A DNA stretch of 64,000 nt from Crocinitomicaceae bacterium. Lineage in GTDB: Bacteria; Bacteroidota; Bacteroidia; Flavobacteriales_D; Crocinitomicaceae. Under the pieces are notes generated by a model. It was not told the DNA's origin, ran no database searches, and saw only the letters and a list, made by a program, of their open reading frames with translations. This document shows positions 36,391 to 47,050 of the stretch, piece by piece; the first letter of the stretch is position 1; each line of letters begins with the position of its first letter. The DNA is taken from positions 1-64,000 of the forward strand of contig JAHEMR010000010.1 of the NCBI GenBank assembly GCA_024643545.1, read 5' to 3'. A program made the position numbers and the translations under genes.

Positions 36391-37563
36391 TCAACTACGT
36401 TTTTTATCCCGCATTTTCATGAATGGAATTTCAATCAATTGGTATAAAACGTATGATATTGAAATCGTAAAAATCCAAAAAAGCAGGTAATCGAATACCC
36501 ACCCTTTTCCAGCAACAAACTTGTCTACACTGTAATTTCCATGGATGGTGTGTTTAATGATCGCAATCGTTACCACGTTTAAATTCACGAGGTACATTGA
36601 ATATGAAATCAAACTAAAGAAGGAAATCCAAGCGGTCCATTTCCCTAGTCCTCTTCGAAGGTTGGACATAAAAGGTAACATAAAGAATACCGCGAGGGAC
36701 TTCAAAGTTGGACACCAAATATTTGCGAATGGACCATAACTTTTTCCCATATGAAACTTCGAGTAATAAAGTAAATATAATCCCACTAAAACCAATAATA
36801 TGTTCCATTTTGCATTCCATATTTTTGGATAATAGAAAGCAATAAAGGCTGCTAAAACACCAAACATAATGGAATCTAAACGTGGAATCACCTGGTAATC
36901 GATTCCGTAACTTAAAAACTTTTTGAATAATTTTAGTTGATAGGGGTTTGGATTTTCTGAAATACCATAAGAATGGTACAAGTAATAACGGTAGTACGTT
37001 ATCGCTGTCAATAAACCAACGGAAACAATTAAAATGGTCCATTTCGTGGAAGACTTAAACGCCATTAACGCCACAAAAAGAATGAATGGGACCGACAAAT
37101 AGAACCATTCTTCGATACTCAAACTCCAAGCCTCTGCAAAGAATCCTGGACGATAATGGCCAAAAATGTTTTGCGTGAAAAAGAAAAATCGGAACCATTC
37201 CTTTGGGAAATTCACAGGAAAGAAAATCAGCGTATAGGCAAAAAGGAATAAAAGCACCACCAAATAAACAGGTAGTGTTCGCATCCAGCGTCGCTTCCAA
37301 AAGTCTAAAAGTCCAGGCCAAGAAGCTGCTTGTTTATTGAGTATTTTCACGAGGATTCCTCCAATTAAAAAACCGCTCAAAACAAAGAATATAGCTACAC
37401 CATCATATAGATATGGATTCACTGATTTTTTAAATTCTTGAGGAACAAGAATTAGGCTGTGTCCAAGTAACACCATGAAAATGGCGATAAATCGCAAAAC
37501 ATCTAATCCAAATATTCTATTTTCTGAAATCTCGAATTGGAATAATTTACGTAAGAAGGACAT
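36391..37563 (-). CDS. membrane acyltransferase, acyltransferase 3 (OafA-like)
   Basis: Integral membrane O-acyltransferase, 390 aa with about ten membrane segments. Conserved features: GLDVLRFIAIFMVLLGHS (catalytic-region His near residue 35) and VAIFFVLSGFLIGG, both typical of the OafA/YrhL family that acetylates surface sugars using cytosolic acyl-CoA. The ATG at 37563 is chosen since a TTG at 37596 lies over the promoter. It heads an operon with a CE2-like esterase and an Ntn hydrolase, so modification and editing of one surface glycan or lipid is likely. Confidence 0.88.
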   Translation of the reverse strand: MSFLRKLFQFEISENRIFGLDVLRFIAIFMVLLGHSLILVPQEFKKSVNPYLYDGVAIFFVLSGFLIGGILVKILNKQAASWPGLLDFWKRRWMRTLPVYLVVLLFLFAYTLIFFPVNFPKEWFRFFFFTQNIFGHYRPGFFAEAWSLSIEEWFYLSVPFILFVALMAFKSSTKWTILIVSVGLLTAITYYRYYLYHSYGISENPNPYQLKLFKKFLSYGIDYQVIPRLDSIMFGVLAAFIAFYYPKIWNAKWNILLVLVGLYLLYYSKFHMGKSYGPFANIWCPTLKSLAVFFMLPFMSNLRRGLGKWTAWISFFSLISYSMYLVNLNVVTIAIIKHTIHGNYSVDKFVAGKGWVFDYLLFWIFTISISYVLYQLIEIPFMKMRDKKRS

Positions 37564-37593
37564 TGCTTTATAAATATGGATTGGATAATAACC

Positions 37594-37601
37594 CAAATTT
37601 A
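37594..37601 (-). promoter_or_regulatory. TAnnTTTG promoter for the acyltransferase operon
   Basis: Reads TAAATTTG on the minus strand, 30 nt upstream of the ATG at 37563. It overlaps the upstream TTG alternative start, which argues against that start. Confidence 0.5.
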
Positions 37602-37725
37602 ATCAATGTTATCGTAATTCCTTTCATTTTAACTAATTTGTCATGAGAACGGTGTTTAATATTTTGAAGTGATTTTGCTTGGTGACCAACGCATTTCATT
37701 AATTTCGTTCCATCAAATTGCATTC

Positions 37726-39141
37726 ATGAAAAAAATACCCTTTTTCCTACTCCTGTCATTGATTCATTTACAGCTTCAAGCAAGCATTAAATTACCGATG
37801 ATACTGAGTGACAACATGGTCTTACAGCAAAAAAGCGTTGTTAAGTTATGGGGAACATCCACCACGAAAAAAAATATTACTGTACGCGTAAGTTGGACAA
37901 ACACCCTATTCTCCTGTGTAACAAAACCAGATGGGGCATGGGAAATTAGCATTTTCACACCCAAAGGAACTTTTGAAAAACAAAGCATCATTATATCAGA
38001 CGGCACACCACTTACCTTAAAAAATGTACTCATCGGAGAAGTTTGGCTTTGCGCAGGACAATCAAACATGGCGATGACTTTTTCTGGCTACCGGAATCAA
38101 CCGATTGCGAATGCCAAAATTGAAATAGAAGCAGCTAAAGAGGAAAGTGGCATACGCATGTTCAACGTTGACAAAACAGCGTCCTATGCTCCAACGATTT
38201 CAGCTAAAGGGTATTGGTTACTAAGTAATCCAAAAAATCTATCTTCCTATAGCGTGGTCGGATATACCTATGCACAACAATTGCAAAAAACGCTCAACTG
38301 TCCGATTGGCATCATCAATAGCAGTTTTGGTGGCTCAACAATTGAAGGCTGGTTGAACCAAAGTACCGTTGAAAAATACATGGACTATCCTTACAACGCA
38401 AACATTCCAGATTCAATGAGTAATTTGCGTCCATGCGTCATGTTTCAAGGGATGATCAGACCTTTGAGGAATTATCAAATTAAAGGAATCGTTTGGTATC
38501 AAGGAGAAGGAAATGTTGGACGATCAGCTACTTATGCACAAAAACTACAGGACCTCGCATACCTATGGCGTTTTACGTTTGAAAATCCGGAACTCCCTTT
38601 TTATGTGGTTGAAATTGCACCTTATTTGTATGAAAGTATTTCTGAGCCAGCTAAAATCAGAGAGGCAGCATTTAAAGCAACACATAACTTGGAAAATGCT
38701 GGGATAGTCTGCACAAATGATTTAGTCCCAAGTACAGAAGCAACCTGCATTCATCCACCGGTAAAAAAACCTATAGGCGAACGTTTAGGAAATTTATCCT
38801 TGCTGAAAACCTATCGCATTGATTCGATTCAAGGACTATCTCCAGAATTTGATCACCTTGAATTACATGAGGATGAGGTTGTTTTATTTTTTAAAAATAG
38901 CTACGAAGGACTCCAACACGAAGGCATCATTACAGGATTCGAAATTGGTAATTCTATACATGAATTTCATCTTGTAAATGCGGAAATTGGAGACAATAAA
39001 AGCACCATTGTTATTCCACTTGAAAAGGGAACGAGCGTTCACTCGGTACGCTACTGTTTCAAAAATTACCAAGTAGGGAACGTAAAAAATAGCGCAGGAT
39101 TACCTTTGTTTCCGTTTAGAACAGATGATTGGACTGAATAA
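37726..39141 (+). CDS. sialate O-acetylesterase-like SGNH hydrolase
   Basis: Exported esterase, 471 aa. Signal peptide MKKIPFFLLLSLIHLQLQAS is preceded by no sensible upstream start. An N-terminal beta domain contains LPMILSDNMVLQQ, a hallmark of this family. The catalytic core has GQSNM (nucleophile Ser), VWYQGEGNVG and CIHPPVKKPIGERL (His). The family removes acetyl esters from sialic acid or from plant glycans such as xylan. It neighbours, but is divergent from, another esterase operon. Confidence 0.92.
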   Translation: MKKIPFFLLLSLIHLQLQASIKLPMILSDNMVLQQKSVVKLWGTSTTKKNITVRVSWTNTLFSCVTKPDGAWEISIFTPKGTFEKQSIIISDGTPLTLKNVLIGEVWLCAGQSNMAMTFSGYRNQPIANAKIEIEAAKEESGIRMFNVDKTASYAPTISAKGYWLLSNPKNLSSYSVVGYTYAQQLQKTLNCPIGIINSSFGGSTIEGWLNQSTVEKYMDYPYNANIPDSMSNLRPCVMFQGMIRPLRNYQIKGIVWYQGEGNVGRSATYAQKLQDLAYLWRFTFENPELPFYVVEIAPYLYESISEPAKIREAAFKATHNLENAGIVCTNDLVPSTEATCIHPPVKKPIGERLGNLSLLKTYRIDSIQGLSPEFDHLELHEDEVVLFFKNSYEGLQHEGIITGFEIGNSIHEFHLVNAEIGDNKSTIVIPLEKGTSVHSVRYCFKNYQVGNVKNSAGLPLFPFRTDDWTE

Positions 39142-39207
39142 AACCTTTTCCCGCTTGCATGCTCATTTCGGAGTTATTGCTTACCTTTAAGTAGAAATGT
39201 ACGGCAC

Positions 39208-39981
39208 ATGAAAACTCCCTTCGACGAAAATGGAAAACTGAATACCTTTTGGAACAATTTGGCTTTTGTTAAACGCAAAAAACGCGAACGAATCGCAAAG
39301 GGAATTCTTTTATTAATCATTGGCTCTGTTTGGATGCTCAGAGAATTGGATTATGCCCTACCCGATTGGATTTTTGGTTTTCCAAGTATTTTCCTTTTAC
39401 TAGGAACCTATTCCTTGGTCAAAAATGGTCCACAACAAATTGGTGCTTACATTTGGATTTTCCTTGGATCTTTTTTCATCGTCGATCAATTATATCCGAA
39501 TTGGAATTTAAAAGATTTTATTTTGCCTTTTGCAATCCTCGTTTCTGGAGTGATTTTTCTATTAAATCCGCTGAAGATTATTCGGAATTGGCAATGGAAC
39601 AAGTTCAAAAAAGAAATTGATTTTGCGGAGGATCACAGTACATCGGACGTGCTTTCCATGGATGCCATTCTTGGTAGCATTGAAAAAACGATCACATCCC
39701 AAGATTTTAAAGGTGGAAGAATCATTTGTTTACTGGGTAGTGTGGAGTTAAATTTAGTTAATGCCGACTTTCAAGGAGATTGTACAATTGAAGTGACTTC
39801 TATCATGGGTGGACTCGAGTTAATTGTACCTGGTAACTGGGAAATCGTCAACGAAATTTCCGCAATTCTTGGTGACGTTAGCGACAAACGTATGATTCAG
39901 TCGGATGATGACTCACCACAGCGCAAACTTCACCTGCGCGGTACCGCTGTATTGGGTGGTATTGAAATCAAATCCTTTTAA
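39208..39981 (+). CDS. LiaF-like membrane protein
   Basis: 257 aa. Four short membrane segments in the first 130 residues (DUF5668/LiaI-LiaF-TM-like) are followed by a soluble C-terminal beta-helix-like domain in which SMDAILGSIEKTI, CLLGSVELNL and SIMGGLELIVPG repeat, the pattern of the LiaF/cell-wall-antibiotic-response domain. In Firmicutes LiaF restrains a histidine kinase; in Bacteroidota homologues often precede LytTR-type sensors, but here no regulator follows. The next gene starts 2 nt later. Confidence 0.82.
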   Translation: MKTPFDENGKLNTFWNNLAFVKRKKRERIAKGILLLIIGSVWMLRELDYALPDWIFGFPSIFLLLGTYSLVKNGPQQIGAYIWIFLGSFFIVDQLYPNWNLKDFILPFAILVSGVIFLLNPLKIIRNWQWNKFKKEIDFAEDHSTSDVLSMDAILGSIEKTITSQDFKGGRIICLLGSVELNLVNADFQGDCTIEVTSIMGGLELIVPGNWEIVNEISAILGDVSDKRMIQSDDDSPQRKLHLRGTAVLGGIEIKSF

Positions 39982-39983
39982 AC

Positions 39984-42140
39984 TTGGTTTCATCTGTGAT
40001 TCAACGACATCAATACAAATTAATCCTACTCGGATTAACATTTGTTTTTTTGGCCTGGGAACTTCCCACGCTACTTTTTCATCCCAATGAATATTTATTA
40101 ACAGCTGACGGTGACGGATTAAAAAGCTACTATTCATTTGTCTACCACCTTACCTTTGATTCAACCTTGTTCCACTTTGGAGGAATGAACTATCCACATG
40201 GCGAGCATTACCTGTACACCGATGGATTTCCGGCTATCGCATGGCTCATTCAACTTTTGCCTTTTTTAAAGCCTTACGGGATTTTCATCATCCATTTTAC
40301 GTTGATAATTAGCCTTTTATTCACACCACTATTCATTTATTTAATCCTGAGGAAATTCCATGTACATGAGTGGATTGCCATTTTCGGTGCACTTTCTTTA
40401 TTTATACTACAACCACAATTCCCTCGTTTATTCAGCCACTTGAGTTTGGCTTATTCCATTTTCTTTCCGCTTTCTTGGTATTTATTGCTGCGATATAAGG
40501 AACAACATTCATCACTAAAATGGATTGGATTACTGATAATCAATCAACTCTTTTGGTACTTCATGCATCCCTATTTAGGATTCATGGTGACGGTTTTTTA
40601 CGGGATTGATTGGGTGATCGAACAAGTTAAAAAACGCACATTATTCAGGCAAAGATTGATTACATTCGTACCGGTGATACTTCCAGTTTTACTCGTTCAA
40701 CTTTTACTCAAGTTAACGGATTCAATTGGAGATCGACCCACTACTCCCTATGGGTTTTTCGAGTACCAAGCGCATTGGAAAAGTATTTTCTTACCAGATT
40801 CAGGTCCCATTCATGACTGGATTGCTCACTACATTTCTTACGGTGAATTTCGTTGGGAGGGTTATGCGTACATTGGCTTTTTATCCATACTAATGCTCCT
40901 TTTCGGTGTTGGTTTTTTCATCTGGAGTCTTTTAAATAAGTCAAAGAAAAAAACTGAAATTCCCCCTCAATGGATCCCTGCACTTCTTGCCGCTTTCTTT
41001 TTACTCATTCTGTCCTTTGGTTTTCCTTTTAATGGAAACCCACATTGGTTAGATTACCTTACATTTCTCAAGCAATTTCGCGCACTAGGAAGATTTTCGT
41101 GGGTATTTTATTACGTTATTGGTGTACTTGGAATTTACCTATTGAACATCCTTTACGATCGATTTCGGGGATTGGAAATAAAACACCGCTTTCAACATAA
41201 GACGCTCATATTGATCCTCCTTTTACTTTGTCTTCAAATAAAAGAAGGATTGTCCTTATTGAAAATTCCTGAACATTTCGAGAAAAACATTTTTGACTGG
41301 AAGCATTTAAGCTCAGCGGAAAAACAACTCGTTCGCTCCGCAGAAAAAATAAAGCCAGAAGTTAAGGCAATTTTACCCCTTCCTTGGTTCCACATTGGAT
41401 CAGAAATCTATGGCAAGGAGGCAAATCCAAGCACCCTGAGAAACTCCTTTTTGCTCTCTGCTCATACTGGAATTCCAATTTATGCAGTCATGTTAGGTCG
41501 CACTTCGAAACAACAAACCATTGACTATTTTCATTTTTTCTTATGTTCACAGCATACCTCTAAATCGAGTTATTTACCATTATTAATTTATCATTATCCT
41601 AGCGTTGGCTTATACGGAGAAGATGAACAGAAACTGCTTTCGGATGCAAATCAACTAAATGCAAATTCAATTGGTGAATTGCTGATACTCAAGAAAAATC
41701 AGATTCAAAAGGACTTGTCACTTCACTCTTCTACGATTCTAAGAGAAGAATTTTCAGATGAAGAAAAATGGAATGGACAAGTCGTGAATGGACGATATCG
41801 TGGAAAGATTGAGAACTACAATACCATTATAAGTTTAGATTCTAGTAAAATAGAACCCAATGAATGGTATGAAATTTCATTTGATTACTATCCTGATTGG
41901 ACCAAACCTCTTTCGAATGTATGCTACATTGAATTTGTTAATCCAAAAACAAAAGAAGTGAACTGGTTTTACGCAAGAAGTGTTGGCTCCTTCCCTGGGA
42001 TTTATTCGAATAAAATTCACGCTAACATACGTTTCAAGTCACAAACTTTCCCCAGTGAGTATCATTGTTTTTTATTCGGTAAATCTACCAATGTATTTTT
42101 CGAAGTGGACCATATCAAGGTCCGAAAAATCAAACTTTAA
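39984..42140 (+). CDS. large polytopic membrane protein, possible GT-C glycosyltransferase
   Basis: 718 aa with about eleven membrane segments in the first 430 residues, then a soluble C-terminal region of about 290 residues ending in a beta-sandwich-like domain. [14 protein letters not shown] in the first extracytoplasmic loop resembles the acidic motif of GT-C enzymes, which use lipid-linked sugars. No exact family is assigned. Start codon is TTG (39984) or GTG (39996); both are non-ATG, 2 or 14 nt after the LiaF-like gene. The stop overlaps the convergent kbl stop by four bases. Confidence 0.72.
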   Translation: MVSSVIQRHQYKLILLGLTFVFLAWELPTLLFHPNEYLLTADGDGLKSYYSFVYHLTFDSTLFHFGGMNYPHGEHYLYTDGFPAIAWLIQLLPFLKPYGIFIIHFTLIISLLFTPLFIYLILRKFHVHEWIAIFGALSLFILQPQFPRLFSHLSLAYSIFFPLSWYLLLRYKEQHSSLKWIGLLIINQLFWYFMHPYLGFMVTVFYGIDWVIEQVKKRTLFRQRLITFVPVILPVLLVQLLLKLTDSIGDRPTTPYGFFEYQAHWKSIFLPDSGPIHDWIAHYISYGEFRWEGYAYIGFLSILMLLFGVGFFIWSLLNKSKKKTEIPPQWIPALLAAFFLLILSFGFPFNGNPHWLDYLTFLKQFRALGRFSWVFYYVIGVLGIYLLNILYDRFRGLEIKHRFQHKTLILILLLLCLQIKEGLSLLKIPEHFEKNIFDWKHLSSAEKQLVRSAEKIKPEVKAILPLPWFHIGSEIYGKEANPSTLRNSFLLSAHTGIPIYAVMLGRTSKQQTIDYFHFFLCSQHTSKSSYLPLLIYHYPSVGLYGEDEQKLLSDANQLNANSIGELLILKKNQIQKDLSLHSSTILREEFSDEEKWNGQVVNGRYRGKIENYNTIISLDSSKIEPNEWYEISFDYYPDWTKPLSNVCYIEFVNPKTKEVNWFYARSVGSFPGIYSNKIHANIRFKSQTFPSEYHCFLFGKSTNVFFEVDHIKVRKIKL

Positions 42141-43327
42141 GAAATAACCCCCAAGTTCTTTCCAACTTTAATAAATGCCGCAATCGCTTTATCTAAATCA
42201 GCCTTTGAATGTGCCGCAGAAATTTGCGTACGAATGCGCGCTTGTCCTTTTGCTACGACAGGATAAAAGAATCCAATGGCATATATTCCTTCTTCCAATA
42301 ATTCATTTGCGAATTTTTGAGAAAGTGCCGCGTCATAAAGCATGATGGGTACAATTGGAGAATCACCAGGTTTAATATCAAAACCAGCTTCAATGATTTG
42401 TTTTTTGAAATAGCGTGTATTTTCCTCCAAACGGTCGCGTAATTCAGTTGTTGAGCTCAAAATGTCAAACACTTTGATGGAAGCACCAACAATTGCAGGT
42501 GCCAATGAATTTGAAAATAAATAAGGACGAGAACGTTGACGTAGCATATCTATGATTTCCTTTTTACCCGTTGTGTAACCGCCCATGGCGCCACCTAGTG
42601 CTTTCCCTAGGGTTCCGGTAATAATATCCACTCTATCCATTACCCCGCAATGTTCAGGAACTCCTCTACCTGTCTTTCCAATAAAGCCTGCAGAGTGGCA
42701 TTCGTCTGTCATGACCAATGCATCGTATTTATCGGCTAGGTCACAAATTTGGTCCATTTTAGCAATATCACCATCCATAGAGAAAACACCATCCGTCACA
42801 ATCACACGAAAACGTTGTTCCTGCGCTTTGATTAATTGTTCCTCAAGGTCTTGCATGTCGGAGTGTTTATAACGGTATCTTGCAGCTTTGGCAAGACGAA
42901 CGCCATCAATGATGGATGCATGATTCAATTCATCCGAGATAATTGCATCTTGTTCTGTAAACAAAGGCTCGAAAACACCGCCATTTGCATCAAATGCTGC
43001 GGCATACAGAATTGTGTCTTCTGTACCATAGAACTGTGCGATTTTAGCTTCTAGTTCCTTATGAATATCCTGTGTTCCACAAATGAAACGAACCGAAGAC
43101 ATTCCAAACCCATGTGTATCAAGCGCATTTTTAGCAGCGGCAACTACATCCGGATGTGAGGACAATCCCAAATAATTATTGGCACACATCACAACCACAT
43201 CTTCTCCTGTAGAAATCTTTACTTGAGCACCTTGAGGACTTGTAATTACTCGTTCTTTTTTTAGAAGTCCATTTTCCTCAATGGAAGCCAATTCTTGTGC
43301 TAAAAAATCTTTGATTGAACCGAACAT
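42137..43327 (-). CDS. kbl: glycine C-acetyltransferase
   Basis: PLP enzyme, 396 aa, that joins or splits glycine plus acetyl-CoA and 2-amino-3-ketobutyrate in threonine degradation. Typical motifs: [26 protein letters not shown] and the PLP lysine in [13 protein letters not shown]. The start [13 protein letters not shown] and length fit Kbl well. The usual partner threonine dehydrogenase (tdh) is not in the window. The 43329-43886 gene ends 1 nt upstream, so the two are likely co-transcribed. Confidence 0.93.
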   Translation of the reverse strand: MFGSIKDFLAQELASIEENGLLKKERVITSPQGAQVKISTGEDVVVMCANNYLGLSSHPDVVAAAKNALDTHGFGMSSVRFICGTQDIHKELEAKIAQFYGTEDTILYAAAFDANGGVFEPLFTEQDAIISDELNHASIIDGVRLAKAARYRYKHSDMQDLEEQLIKAQEQRFRVIVTDGVFSMDGDIAKMDQICDLADKYDALVMTDECHSAGFIGKTGRGVPEHCGVMDRVDIITGTLGKALGGAMGGYTTGKKEIIDMLRQRSRPYLFSNSLAPAIVGASIKVFDILSSTTELRDRLEENTRYFKKQIIEAGFDIKPGDSPIVPIMLYDAALSQKFANELLEEGIYAIGFFYPVVAKGQARIRTQISAAHSKADLDKAIAAFIKVGKNLGVIS

Positions 43328-43328
43328 A

Positions 43329-43886
43329 TTATTTTTTTGAGTTTTCTTGAATTTTTTTTGTGATCAGTTGAGAAAGTACTTTCGCTTCTTTCTCAGATAA
43401 TTTTCGACCGAACGTAATTTTTTTCTGAAAATAATCGAATGAAAAACGTTCCGCGCCATTCACCCAAGGAGAAGATTCCCAAATTCCTTGTAAGGAACCT
43501 TGTTTTGGAATTTCGTAAGTCATGTTTTTGATGTTATCAAAATAATATGGGTGTGACTTTCCGTACGAAAGAATACTTTTTTTAAGGTGAAATGCTCTTT
43601 CATCGATTTTGATGAATTCTTGTCCAAACATGATCCACAAAAACGATTTGGTCACGCGAAACGCATAGTAACACCAAAAGACTACAAAAACCCACAGGAT
43701 GATAACTTCTTGTTCCTTTAATGGCATAACATTTAAAGCCCAAAATACAGTTCCTCCAATAGCGTACCACATGGCAAGCCATGAACCCATGATTGCGTTG
43801 ATCCAAACATTTTTTTCAGGGTCAACGACTATGGTCGTTTTTGATCTTTGATCAACAAAACTAATTCTATTTCCTATCCACTTCAC
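43329..43886 (-). CDS. hypothetical membrane protein, PH-like
   Basis: 185 aa, family not recognised. Two membrane segments (about residues 30-52 and 62-85) are followed by a basic soluble domain with [15 protein letters not shown], a pattern seen in small membrane-anchored PH-like domains. One base separates its stop from the kbl start, suggesting a shared transcript. It lies downstream of the gldN terminator, so it needs its own promoter in the 20-base gap or within the hairpin region; none is obvious. Confidence 0.7.
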   Translation of the reverse strand: MKWIGNRISFVDQRSKTTIVVDPEKNVWINAIMGSWLAMWYAIGGTVFWALNVMPLKEQEVIILWVFVVFWCYYAFRVTKSFLWIMFGQEFIKIDERAFHLKKSILSYGKSHPYYFDNIKNMTYEIPKQGSLQGIWESSPWVNGAERFSFDYFQKKITFGRKLSEKEAKVLSQLITKKIQENSKK

Positions 43887-43900
43887 CTTACAAAATTAAA

Positions 43901-43931
43901 ATAAAAAAGCCCCGTCTAACAACGGGGCTTT
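43901..43931. terminator. bidirectional-looking hairpin ending the gld operon
   Basis: GCCCCGT, loop CTAACA, ACGGGGC: a perfect 7-bp GC-rich stem. On the minus strand it is followed by six Ts and further T-rich sequence, the correct orientation to end gldN transcription 20 nt after the stop. Confidence 0.9.
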
Positions 43932-43950
43932 CTAAAATTATACGTTTGTC

Positions 43951-45228
43951 TTAAAAATTCCAAACATCGTGTTCCCATGTACGGATTTCTTCTTTGATAC
44001 GTTCAGCCTCATATAAAGCATCAACACCAAATTTGTAATCTTGAATTTCACGATCGAACTTGTCGGAAACTTTATAAATTGTAGAACTAAACTTGCGTTT
44101 CCAGAACAAATCATCCATTGACATCCATTGCGCGTCATTTTGATCGTTATAAACGTAATAGTTGATAATTACATTACGAAGTTCAGGAAAGTACAACCAA
44201 AACATTTCGTTTTCTTCTACTTGTTCCGTATACTTATCTGCACCCAAATAAGGTGTGCCTTCTAAATCATATACAAGTAGTTTACCTCTTTCTTTTGGCT
44301 GACTTGGATCCTTCTGCTCCACACTACTATATCTTGCAACTGGAGCAATAGCTATAATACGGCGATCCAACAGCGAACGCTCCTTGTCAAAGAACCAATC
44401 TTCTTTAATGTTGTAAGCGATAATGTGACTTGAACCAACATAGCTAACGATATCATCATAAGAGATATTGAAACCTACGTCGCCATTATCCCAATAGCGT
44501 TGTAGAGTTTGGGGCTCGGAAACATACATATCGATGATATCCTTATTCATATCGGCCAGATTGGAATCACTTCTTAACGAGTCTATGTACTGTTGTAAAG
44601 TTTGATTCGTTTTTAAGATTGGCACTTTACCACCACCAACGGCAGTAAGTTCAATCTCAAACTCAGCTCCTTTTGCCCTTGAACTAATCGCTTTATTAAC
44701 TCGGTCACGATATGTCCCTGAAGTAAAATAATCATCTTTATCAACGCGTGCAATTGGATACCTTAAACTGTATCCATCTTCCAACGTTGTATAGTCAGGA
44801 CTTGATACTTGATAAACCGTAAGGTCACCTAACATTACATGTCTTAAAATTATTGTCCATAAGGACCATCTTTGTTGGTCTTTATTCCATCGAGGATCAT
44901 CAATATCATTTCTTGTTGCAGGATTATACAAGCTTCCACCTAGTGGGTCACCATCAAAATTATCAAAAGGAAAAAAGATTTCATGATTGATTTTCTCACG
45001 TGAATCTATGCGTGAGAATACACGTTTAGACCAAACCAAATCAGCTTCACGGACAAATTCCGGTTGGATAGCTTGTCTTACAGGAACTTCTTCCTTTAAC
45101 ACAACACCATCAATTACACCATTTGGAAGTACATTTACAGGACCTCTTAAGTCACCAGACTGCACTCCTCCTTGTCCAAATGCAGCTGTAATGCACAAAC
45201 AACCTAAACCAAAAAATACTTTTTTCAT
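43951..45228 (-). CDS. gldN: type IX secretion / gliding protein GldN
   Basis: Periplasmic T9SS component that forms the large ring with GldK at the outer membrane. Signal peptide ends ITAAFGQ (about residue 19). Family motifs include LVWSKRVFSRIDSREKINHEIFFPF and the C-terminal WMSMDDLFWKRKFSS. At 425 aa it is longer than commonly studied GldN/PorN (about 300-360), with extra sequence in the middle (about residues 200-330). It is the last gene of the gldKLMN operon, 11 nt after gldM, ending at a hairpin terminator. Confidence 0.93.
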   Translation of the reverse strand: MKKVFFGLGCLCITAAFGQGGVQSGDLRGPVNVLPNGVIDGVVLKEEVPVRQAIQPEFVREADLVWSKRVFSRIDSREKINHEIFFPFDNFDGDPLGGSLYNPATRNDIDDPRWNKDQQRWSLWTIILRHVMLGDLTVYQVSSPDYTTLEDGYSLRYPIARVDKDDYFTSGTYRDRVNKAISSRAKGAEFEIELTAVGGGKVPILKTNQTLQQYIDSLRSDSNLADMNKDIIDMYVSEPQTLQRYWDNGDVGFNISYDDIVSYVGSSHIIAYNIKEDWFFDKERSLLDRRIIAIAPVARYSSVEQKDPSQPKERGKLLVYDLEGTPYLGADKYTEQVEENEMFWLYFPELRNVIINYYVYNDQNDAQWMSMDDLFWKRKFSSTIYKVSDKFDREIQDYKFGVDALYEAERIKEEIRTWEHDVWNF

Positions 45229-45239
45229 AACTTGAAATT

Positions 45240-46997
45240 TTACTGTGTCACTTTAAGGCCAGTAGAAACAGAAGCTGAACCTCCAGTTGATTGATTATAT
45301 TTAATTTCCACAGTTACCATTCTTCCGACTCTCGCCTTAGCTAAAGCACTTGAAGGAATTCTTGATCCTGTAAAATTAATAGGCTCATTGTCACCAACTG
45401 TAATTCTACCTCCGGTTACTGTAAACGAAAGTGCCGATAAAGGTGAATCTTGTCCTAATCCAACTGTTACGTTTCCACCAGATTTTGAAATTGTCGTTTG
45501 TTCTACATTTGGTCTAGGAAGCATTCTAATTTTGTACTTAAACGTACCAAATGATTTAGATTTTCCATCCTTATCTTTTGCCGTTAACGTAATAGTAGCT
45601 AATCCTGCACCATTTGGTTTAACAATGTATCCTTTTTGAGATGTACCATTAACCGTAAAAGTAGATGGTGTGCAAGTACCTTTGTCTATTGATATACTTG
45701 AACTTACCATTCCTGCTACAACTGGAACAACTTTATTAGGATAACCCAAATATAAAACGGCCAACTCAGGTAAAGAAATTGATCCTTGGGGTTTTGCGAT
45801 TGAAACTTTCCAAGACCATGGTTTGCGGTATTCAACACCTGACTTGTTGCGAATCATCACCGTACCACTTAAATTCATTTCACCAGATCCTGAAGCACGC
45901 GTCTTAACTGTACCAATACCATCTTTTACGGTAATTGATCCTGAACCTGTAACTTCTGGATTATTATCTGAATCATAAGCAGCCATAGTCACTTTTAACT
46001 CGATGTCTTCTCCTTCTGTAGCAACACCAGGTCCACTAACTAATTGTTGAATTTTGTTAAATGAAAATTCTCCAACCGTAACTTTACTTTTCAATAAGTT
46101 TACTGCTTTCGCACGAGCACTTAAAATTTCATTCTGCATTGAAGACAATGAAGCTAATGCACCCACCATTGGTGCGTGGTCAAACGTTCGACCCATCCAA
46201 TGGATGTTTTTTTGCTCATGGTGATCAGCGAATTCAATTTTCGTTAATTCTTGATATAGTCCTAATAGAACTTCTTCATCTTCCGGATTAACCTTATTTG
46301 GTTTAGAAGTTATCATTTTTGCAATTTTCTCTTGCAACTTCAAATTTGGCATGTTGTCGTTAACATCAGTAACCTTCACTTTCCAGCTGTTTTTTTCACC
46401 TTCTAAATAAGTTCCCGTTGTTTCAACAATAAATTTACGGAATCCGTTGTAACGTTTCCATAATTTTAATCCATGTTTTGTTGGATCTAACCTTGTGATT
46501 TCCGAACCAACAATTTCGTGCATTGGAATGTCGAATTGATCTTTGGCTTGAACGGCCATCAAATTTAGACGAGTTGGTTGAAGAGGGAATTTAGGATCGT
46601 ATTTTTTCCATACAATTACCTTTTCATCCTCATCTTTTACCGTTTTCACATCCTCATTTGACTTCGTCATCATTTCGATTTTGATGTCATCGATGTATTT
46701 GATTAAAGATCCAGCTTCTTTATCAATTTTCTCAATCATACCTAGGTACTTCTTGATTTTTTTGATTTTCGCTTTCCCTGATTCATCGTTTGCCGTTGAA
46801 TTCATTTCTTCAATCAAGGCACTTTTTGCAGCATTTCCGCGCTCTAATTGAGTAATACTACCGCGCTGAATGTTCTCTTCAATTGCCACAAACGCATCCA
46901 AAATTTGTTTGGAAACATTCAATGCAAGAAGAGCAGTCAAAACGAGGTACATCATACCAATCATCTTCTGTCTTGGGGTTTCCTTACCACCTGCCAT
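45240..46997 (-). CDS. gldM: type IX secretion / gliding motor protein GldM
   Basis: Motor stator-partner that spans the periplasm; with GldL it converts proton flow into motion and secretion. 585 aa. The short cytosolic start is MAGGKETPRQKMIGMMYLVLTALLALNVS, with conserved Arg9 and one membrane helix (about 12-30). A coiled-coil-rich periplasmic domain follows and then three or four Ig-like domains (from about residue 300). Somewhat longer than the 513-residue F. johnsoniae protein. Lies 53 nt after gldL. Confidence 0.96.
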   Translation of the reverse strand: MAGGKETPRQKMIGMMYLVLTALLALNVSKQILDAFVAIEENIQRGSITQLERGNAAKSALIEEMNSTANDESGKAKIKKIKKYLGMIEKIDKEAGSLIKYIDDIKIEMMTKSNEDVKTVKDEDEKVIVWKKYDPKFPLQPTRLNLMAVQAKDQFDIPMHEIVGSEITRLDPTKHGLKLWKRYNGFRKFIVETTGTYLEGEKNSWKVKVTDVNDNMPNLKLQEKIAKMITSKPNKVNPEDEEVLLGLYQELTKIEFADHHEQKNIHWMGRTFDHAPMVGALASLSSMQNEILSARAKAVNLLKSKVTVGEFSFNKIQQLVSGPGVATEGEDIELKVTMAAYDSDNNPEVTGSGSITVKDGIGTVKTRASGSGEMNLSGTVMIRNKSGVEYRKPWSWKVSIAKPQGSISLPELAVLYLGYPNKVVPVVAGMVSSSISIDKGTCTPSTFTVNGTSQKGYIVKPNGAGLATITLTAKDKDGKSKSFGTFKYKIRMLPRPNVEQTTISKSGGNVTVGLGQDSPLSALSFTVTGGRITVGDNEPINFTGSRIPSSALAKARVGRMVTVEIKYNQSTGGSASVSTGLKVTQ

Positions 46998-47050
46998 AAT
47001 TTCTAGCTATTAGTTTGTTTGTAAATAAAATAAATTAGTACGTACTAATA

